Shown: positions 6,395 to 9,983 of the stretch, in pieces
Layout: each line of letters begins with the position of its first letter
Numbering within the stretch: position 1 is the stretch's first letter
Assembly: GCA_018900975.1 (NCBI GenBank)
Contig: JAHIFK010000127.1
Coordinates: forward strand, 1-9,983
Length of the DNA: 9,983 nucleotides
Direction: 5' to 3'
Source of the DNA: Methanobacteriota archaeon
GTDB taxonomy: Archaea > Halobacteriota > Methanosarcinia > Methanosarcinales > Methanoperedenaceae
Notes under the pieces: model-generated
Told to the model about the DNA's origin: nothing
Databases searched by the model: none
The model's input: only the letters and a program-made list of their open reading frames with translations
Position numbers and translations under genes: made by a program

Positions 6395-7180
6395 CTATTT
6401 CGTGTTCCTGTCATTACGTTTTCCCCCTCCAATATTGCTGTTCCGCACGATGCTGTTCTTGATATTTATTTGGACTCCACCTTTTTCAGGATTTGATTGA
6501 GGATCATCAATATCGTGAACATCCTCATCATCCACATTTTTCCTGGATTCTGCAACTGCCTTTTTCCAGTTTTTCCACGTCTCAATATCATCATTAGCAT
6601 CTTTTATCTTACGCTGTCTTTTTAACGCTGAGCCTGATATGTAAATTGCAGCAAATAACAATAACAGAGCAATAATTCCAATAAGGATCCAGGTATTGGT
6701 TCCAAATTTTGGCACAATCTCGATCGGAGGAGCCTCAGTAGGAACAGGAGGAGCCCTTACTGTTATAGGAAGACTCAACATACCTTCTTCTGCGGTTGAT
6801 ATATCGCCCCCGAAGTAATATATTACCCTCCCTTTTACCTCAAAATCGCCTATCTGGTTTGCCTTTATTCTTACCTCAATATCTTTTCCTGCGCCTGTAA
6901 TGATATTAAAAGTTGAAGTGAATTGTCCTGCCCCTGAAGTAACGAATTCCGATGAACTCACGGACATCCCTGAAGGAGGGATTAAAATTACCTGCACAGT
7001 CATCACCGGTTTTGTAATAATATTGACCGCTGACAGTTTCAATATAATATCTTCCCCGAGAACCACATCTGTCTTCTCTCCATGAAGCTCGACGCTTGCG
7101 TTCACTACGGCTGAAACAGTATTGACTGAAAGTATGAAAATAAAAGAAACAATTAGAGTAGCCTTTAGTATTCTATTCAT
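6395..7180 (-). CDS. Secreted-side beta-rich protein with single membrane helix and cytoplasmic tail
   Basis: 261 residues. A signal peptide covers residues 1-24 (hydrophobic LIVSFIFILSVNTVSA). Residues 25-145 are beta-rich with the look of an archaeal Ig-like/CARDB-type ectodomain (alternating hydrophobics, GEDIILKLSAVN, GDFEVKGRVIYYF). A Pro-rich stretch (APPVPTEAPP) follows, then a membrane helix at 163-184, then KRQRK marking the cytoplasmic side and an acidic tail. The tail ends with INIKNSIVRNSNIGGG (238-253), which matches the two motifs of the FGE protein encoded next in the operon. The two proteins may therefore meet in the cytoplasm; this is inference. The ATG at 7180 is preceded by gggtggtaat, a plausible ribosome binding site. 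I do not recognise a named family. A surface or envelope partner of the FGE protein is the best guess. Confidence 0.65.
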   Translation of the reverse strand: MNRILKATLIVSFIFILSVNTVSAVVNASVELHGEKTDVVLGEDIILKLSAVNIITKPVMTVQVILIPPSGMSVSSSEFVTSGAGQFTSTFNIITGAGKDIEVRIKANQIGDFEVKGRVIYYFGGDISTAEEGMLSLPITVRAPPVPTEAPPIEIVPKFGTNTWILIGIIALLLLFAAIYISGSALKRQRKIKDANDDIETWKNWKKAVAESRKNVDDEDVHDIDDPQSNPEKGGVQINIKNSIVRNSNIGGGKRNDRNTK

Positions 7181-7186
7181 ATTACC

Positions 7187-7191
7187 ACCCG
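7187..7191 (-). promoter_or_regulatory. Ribosome binding site of the 261-residue membrane protein
   Basis: The - strand reads gggtggtaatATG. GGTGG lies about 6 nt before the ATG at 7180 and supports this start over later in-frame alternatives, as does the complete signal peptide that begins there. Confidence 0.5.
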
Positions 7192-7297
7192 AGTGTGCGT
7201 GTTAAATAGTTCGTTTTTGGCTGTATTTATCTTAATCGTATTTATCTCCATTTTATTTCATACCACCTGAATTCAACGATTTTCATAGTCACAAGAG

Positions 7298-7305
7298 TAT
7301 ATAAA
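7298..7305 (-). promoter_or_regulatory. Archaeal TATA box, exact TTTATATA, for the membrane operon
   Basis: On the - strand the sequence TTTATATA lies about 118 nt before the ATG of the 261-residue protein. Transcription would start near 7275-7280 and leave a leader of about 95 nt. The flanking bases are not a strong purine-rich BRE. The same bases read TATATAAA on the + strand, but no + strand gene follows. No other promoter is apparent between the two operon genes, so co-transcription is likely. Confidence 0.5.
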
Positions 7306-7526
7306 TGCTGTTGGATAGCAGACCTGTCAGTGAATTATAATGTTTACCTTAATCCTCAGTTCTGCAACCTGACTCTCTTAAATATCACATAGTCATATCC
7401 GTGCCCGTATTCAGTTCAATAATTGTTATGTTGGTACCTGATATTCTAACGGATGCACAAAATTCCTATCGTTGCAGTCACTATACACTATTCTTGAAGG
7501 GTACAGGGCTTGATAGCGTTTTTTGC

Positions 7527-7640
7527 CTATAAAACTTTTTCTCCTGCATTGCAGTTCTGCGAGGAAATGTATTTTTCAACCACATCCCAGCCCTGCCCAA
7601 CCAAGCCATATATCCCTAATTCTCTCTTAACCCATCTCAT
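7527..7640 (-). CDS. 37-residue ORF overlapping the helicase remnant's stop
   Basis: Sequence begins MRWVKRELGIYGLVGQG and continues to WDVVEKYISSQNCNAGEKVL before a TAG. Its ATG overlaps the end of the helicase remnant (ATGAGATGGGTTAA), an overlap typical of coupled viral or operon genes. The composition is protein-like, but the length is short and no family is recognised. It is most likely the start of a gene truncated by the same decay that broke the helicase, or a true small protein. Confidence 0.3.
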   Translation of the reverse strand: MRWVKRELGIYGLVGQGWDVVEKYISSQNCNAGEKVL

Positions 7641-7938
7641 ATCCCTCTTCTTTCAGCATCTTCACTGTGAAATCGCGATAGCTCAACCACTTCTTCGAAT
7701 CAAACTCCGATGCATCCTGGTAATCGATGCCTTCATCCATCGCCTCTGACTTCGCATCCATCAGCTGCTGCATATACTCGTCTATCATGCCCTTCGCTGA
7801 GCATATAGATACGAGATTTCCTTGTCTGTTGGGGTCTCAGTATCCTGTTGTATGTCTGGCTCTGCTTGCACAGTTTCTAGGACGTATCCGCTATGACGAC
7901 CACATTCGCCTTCGGGATGTTTGCCAAGTCTCCATCTA
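7627..7938 (-). pseudogene. C-terminal remnant of an SF2/SNF2-type helicase, broken by a stop and a frameshift
   Basis: On the - strand, just after the SWIM gene, one frame reads DLANIPKANVVVIADTS, then a TAG (7877-7879), then KLCKQSQTYNRILRPQQ, TRKSRIYMLSEG. An extra base at 7789 shifts the frame, and the text continues as MIDEYMQQLMDAKSEAMDEG to EEGYEMG and a TAA at 7627-7629. QTYNRILRPQQ matches helicase motif VI (Q..~R..R..Q), preceded by the NVVVIAD strand seen before it in SNF2/SF2 helicases. The ATPase half and the start of the second RecA domain are absent. The remnant begins where the SWIM ORF ends, as if a deletion joined the two. Together these show decay rather than a functional gene. 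Pyrrolysine read-through of the TAG is possible in some methanogens but would not repair the frameshift. Confidence 0.75.
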
Positions 7939-8550
7939 CACTCGTTTGCCCTGACTCTCTGGACAGTCCCAGAATCTCTCGCCGCTCATTACCAGTGCAT
8001 AGACGTGTTTACACGGCATCTTCGAGCTTATCCCGCGGTTTATGAAATCCTCACAATTGCATCTACCTAGGCCAGCACCTTTATCCGCATTTACCTCGAA
8101 CTTCCTTCCATTATGGGATGTACATATCCAGCCATCACCATACGGGCCAGGTTCGAACGACATTTCTTCGGTTTTGGCTCGCATGATCCTGTCACTGCGC
8201 TGTTTACTGTTTGTTGCATCGAAGACCAGTTCAACCATGTGCAATTCCGGTTTCTGGCACGGCGCCCTCTGCAGTCCACGAGATTTTCCAGTGTCCTCGG
8301 GTGCGATTATTTCATCAGCGTCGATTGTGTCCAGGAAATCTTCGACTGCCTGTTCTGCTAGACCAGTTGCCCTCTTCTGGGCTTCATCCCAGTCCCCATC
8401 AACTCCTGCGACCCTGAATGCGAATTCTGCGGTGTGAACCACTTTACCCACAGGCACTTGAATCCCCCTTCTTGCCTCGACTACATCAATAAACATCTGG
8501 ACCACCGTGTTTTTCCTTCTTTCTACTTCCTTTGCGACAAACTCTCTCAA
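7936..8550 (-). CDS. SWIM zinc-finger protein, probable frameshift at its 5' end
   Basis: 204 residues if started at the TTG at 8550. The C-terminal part carries a complete SWIM motif, CxCx(n)CxH: Cys164, Cys166, Cys180 and His182 in RCNCEDFINRGI...MPCKHVYAL. SWIM fingers bind zinc and nucleic acid or protein, and are often found with SNF2-type helicases; a helicase remnant follows directly downstream. Residues 1-85 are helical and charged; no other domain is recognised. The start is suspicious: the ribosome binding site GGAG (8564-8567) sits 6 nt before an ATG at 8557 in another frame. That frame reads MNLER and then diverges, exactly where a (AG)n run (cttgagagag) could have lost one dinucleotide. 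Adding AG restores MNLERE joined to the SWIM frame. So either a rare TTG start is used or the gene is frameshifted. Confidence 0.65.
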   Translation of the reverse strand: MREFVAKEVERRKNTVVQMFIDVVEARRGIQVPVGKVVHTAEFAFRVAGVDGDWDEAQKRATGLAEQAVEDFLDTIDADEIIAPEDTGKSRGLQRAPCQKPELHMVELVFDATNSKQRSDRIMRAKTEEMSFEPGPYGDGWICTSHNGRKFEVNADKGAGLGRCNCEDFINRGISSKMPCKHVYALVMSGERFWDCPESQGKRV

Positions 8551-8563
8551 GATTCATTTTCTT

Positions 8564-8567
8564 CTCC
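8564..8567 (-). promoter_or_regulatory. Ribosome binding site pointing to an out-of-frame ATG
   Basis: The - strand reads aaggagaagaaaATGAATC. The GGAG is ideally placed for the ATG at 8557, or more distantly for the in-frame ATG at 8578, but both open a frame that differs from the SWIM reading frame. For the TTG at 8550 the spacing is 13 nt. This supports a lost dinucleotide just after the original start. Confidence 0.5.
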
Positions 8568-8616
8568 TTCTGGCTCATGCCAGAGTTAATGAATCTGTTC
8601 AGTTTGCCTGAACGCG

Positions 8617-8649
8617 CCGGATTTCAGCACCCGCCGGTGCGAAATCTGG
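8617..8649. repeat. Stable hairpin between the 131-residue gene and the SWIM gene
   Basis: Left arm ccggatttcagcacc, loop cgcc, right arm ggtgcgaaatctgg: 14 pairs possible with one mismatch and one bulged base. It lies 13 nt beyond the - strand stop at 8663 and before the SWIM start. There is no T-run on either side, so it is not a classic intrinsic terminator. It could be a transcript-processing or stabilising hairpin, or a small repeat. Confidence 0.6.
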
Positions 8650-8662
8650 TATCAACCGTATA

Positions 8663-9058
8663 TCATACAACCCTCAAGACCTCTGGTGGGATTGAAGTCT
8701 CATCCGCATATGAAAAAGAATCTATCCTCAGCAGCCAGATAACGCCTGATACGGACTTGATCACCCTGAAAAGCTGATCCGGCTTCACAAAGTCTTGCGG
8801 TAATGAAATGCATGGAGATCTGCCCGTATAAGCTCTGACCTTTCGGTGGCGCGGGTCTTCGGGGTGGCTCCTGATCAAATATGGCTGTGTTGGTATGAGT
8901 CTGATATTCTTACCGATCCTTTCCACCAGGTAATATTCATCTGACCGCACCATTCCCTTCTTGAAGGAAATGTATACTTCTTCTTGATTGACCTGATATG
9001 TTTTCTTCAGTGTTTCATTCGATGATCCGTTCTTGAACAGAGTTTCTATTTTTATCAT
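8663..9058 (-). CDS. 131-residue protein abutting the terminase-like gene, unknown
   Basis: Its ATG follows the upstream gene's TAA with no gap (taaATG), indicating translational coupling and a shared transcript. It is rich in beta-type segments. The C-terminal part (about residues 80-116: SPCISLPQDF, LFRVIKSVSGVIWLLRID) faintly recalls the swapped-hairpin AbrB pattern of a basic strand, LP, then alternating hydrophobic strands, but without the usual K-G-Q-I box, so I would not name it. There is no signal peptide, membrane segment or cysteine motif. Position next to a terminase-like gene suggests a viral packaging or head gene, or an accessory regulator. Confidence 0.5.
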   Translation of the reverse strand: MIKIETLFKNGSSNETLKKTYQVNQEEVYISFKKGMVRSDEYYLVERIGKNIRLIPTQPYLIRSHPEDPRHRKVRAYTGRSPCISLPQDFVKPDQLFRVIKSVSGVIWLLRIDSFSYADETSIPPEVLRVV

Positions 9059-9983
9059 TTAACGCCCCGCGGGAAACATGGTTTGTTTCTTTTTTTGTCT
9101 GGTAAACGGCAAAAGTGCATAACACGTCGCTGCATAACTATGAGCTTTCGTGATCGAGTACCTCCGCTTTACAGTCTCCCTGGATTCCACTTCCACAATA
9201 TCTGCCATATTGAGTTCCAGCAGGTACTCGTCTATCGACTGGCTCTGGTCGATATCTATGATATGAAATGTTTTATTCGTCACATGTGTTTCCAGGATCT
9301 CGCACATTGCCGAGTGATCCACATCGCAGAAGTACTCCCACTGTTCTTTTGGCAGCAGTTGCCTGGAATCCGAGTCCTTGTTCTTCACTGTCCAGGAAGG
9401 GAACGACTCTCTTCTATCGCCCGTTGTAACAGCCCAGACCTTTTTCGGGAACATTGCCATAAGCTCCTGCGGCATCTTTTTTGAGTAACCTGCATCGCAC
9501 ATCACGTAATCCGGTTTCTCGAAATTGATCAGGTTTATCGCTTCGCTCAGGTGTTTCCTGATGCGCTTTTCATTCTCTTCAAGCTCGCGCTCGATCGCCG
9601 ATGTAGCAGACGATTTTTCCTTTCTTCCCCTGAACTCCGTCACTTCGTTCGGGTCATCCCAGCTCCCAGTTCTGATAAGTACAGGCTCACGCGTTGCTGT
9701 CATTCCGCAGACTGTCCAGCGGGATATGTTGCCCCAGTCAATTCCTATTGACTTTGTGGTGATGCTGTTGAGCAGCCGCCTTATTTCGTTTATATCCGTG
9801 ACCACGAGTCCCTTCGTTGCTTCGTATGGTGCAGGCTTTAAGCCAGCAGCATTGAAAAAGGCGCACTCCACTTCTGTAAGATATAGTGTCTTTGGATAAC
9901 TCTTCTTCTTATCTGCTAATGATGCCGGGGTCTCGAACGGACTCCATTCCTGCGATAAGTGATAGCCGCTATATCCTGGTATA
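9059..9983 (-). CDS. Terminase large subunit-like protein, C-terminal nuclease part (5' end outside the window)
   Basis: The frame is open from the window edge, so the gene is partial: about 307 residues are visible and a GTG at 9871 is probably not the start. The visible N-terminal part (GYSGYHLSQEWSPFET, LYLTEVECAFFNAAG) resembles the linker between the ATPase and nuclease domains of phage large terminases. The nuclease-like part shows SIGIDWG (Asp82 of the visible part), DYVMCDAGY (Asp163), and KAHSYAATCYALL near 279-291. These match the order of RNase H-like terminase motifs, but the third usually has an acidic residue after the His and here does not, so activity may be lost. Large terminases cut and package viral DNA into proheads. 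A diverged RNase H-like transposase is the alternative. The ATPase motifs would lie beyond the right edge. Confidence 0.6.
   Translation of the reverse strand, partial: IPGYSGYHLSQEWSPFETPASLADKKKSYPKTLYLTEVECAFFNAAGLKPAPYEATKGLVVTDINEIRRLLNSITTKSIGIDWGNISRWTVCGMTATREPVLIRTGSWDDPNEVTEFRGRKEKSSATSAIERELEENEKRIRKHLSEAINLINFEKPDYVMCDAGYSKKMPQELMAMFPKKVWAVTTGDRRESFPSWTVKNKDSDSRQLLPKEQWEYFCDVDHSAMCEILETHVTNKTFHIIDIDQSQSIDEYLLELNMADIVEVESRETVKRRYSITKAHSYAATCYALLPFTRQKKKQTMFPAGR

Larger units (their letters stand above)
7181..7526. other. Non-coding stretch with the operon promoter and no supported gene
   Basis: Holds the promoter and leader of the two-gene membrane operon on its left side. Further right (about 7340-7470) the - strand shows two short open stretches in different frames (RISGTNITIIELN and YDYVIFKRVRLQN) that could be eroded coding sequence, but neither has a start codon or a recognisable domain. 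I see no RNA gene or strong hairpin. Confidence 0.35.

Noticed and set aside
7340..7470. Short - strand open stretches (RISGTNITIIELN; YDYVIFKRVRLQN)
   Set aside because: No start codon, different frames, no recognisable domain; could be eroded coding sequence but not supportable.
7877..7879. TAG in the helicase remnant as a pyrrolysine codon
   Set aside because: A separate frameshift at 7789 and a missing N-terminal half make decay the simpler reading, and TAG is used as an ordinary stop by other genes here.
7510..7954. Two overlapping + strand ORFs (79 and 75 codons)
   Set aside because: They lie opposite the helicase remnant and the 37-codon ORF, whose - strand text is recognisable or protein-like.
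9083..9899. Several + strand ORFs opposite the terminase-like gene
   Set aside because: Antisense shadows without ribosome binding sites or family resemblance.

Overview
The window reads as accessory DNA from an archaeon, most likely a euryarchaeon of the methanogen or ANME (Methanosarcinales-like) kind. The basis is inference: archaeal TATA-like boxes (one exact TTTATATA), GGAG/GGTGG-type ribosome binding sites, and a membrane protein with cytoplasmic repeats fused to formylglycine-generating-enzyme-like (FGE-sulfatase, C-type lectin fold) domains. No rRNA, tRNA or CRISPR array was seen.

Left part (1-3213): a small HExxH zincin-type metallopeptidase (155-613, +); a decayed FGE-sulfatase domain fragment (666-1071, -); a 90-bp imperfect inverted repeat built of CGGAT units (1249-1338); then an AT-rich, 4-nt-overlapping gene pair on the + strand (1457-3165). 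This pair encodes a HEPN-like protein with an RNEAYH motif and a partner whose strand/helix pattern suggests a PD-(D/E)XK-like fold. It has the look of a defence or toxin-antitoxin module.

Middle part (3214-7305): a - strand operon of two membrane proteins, probably transcribed from a TATA box near 7300. The first gene (6395-7180) encodes a secreted-side beta-rich domain, one membrane helix and a cytoplasmic tail. The second (3214-6324) encodes a 1036-residue protein with a cytoplasmic N-terminal region, coiled coil, one membrane helix, Thr/Pro linker and two tandem FGE-sulfatase domains predicted to sit outside the cell. A short motif of the form h-x-[ND]-S-h-V-x-x-[ST]-N-h occurs twice in the large protein and once in the tail of its partner, all on the predicted cytoplasmic side.

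The most interesting signal is at the 3' end of the large gene. The last ~100 nt match the pattern of a diversity-generating retroelement (DGR) variable region: a constant RGGS...GFRL frame, with substituted codons that nearly all end in C or T. The pseudogene at 666-1071 carries a second, differently diversified copy ending in the same 14-nt tract. No reverse transcriptase or adenine-rich template repeat is in the window, so any DGR would act from elsewhere or be extinct.

Right part (7500-9983): a decaying viral or proviral block, all on the - strand. It holds the C-terminal part of a terminase-large-subunit-like protein running off the window edge, an abutting 131-residue protein, a SWIM zinc-finger protein with a probable frameshift at its start, a helicase C-terminal remnant broken by one stop and one frameshift, and a 37-codon ORF.
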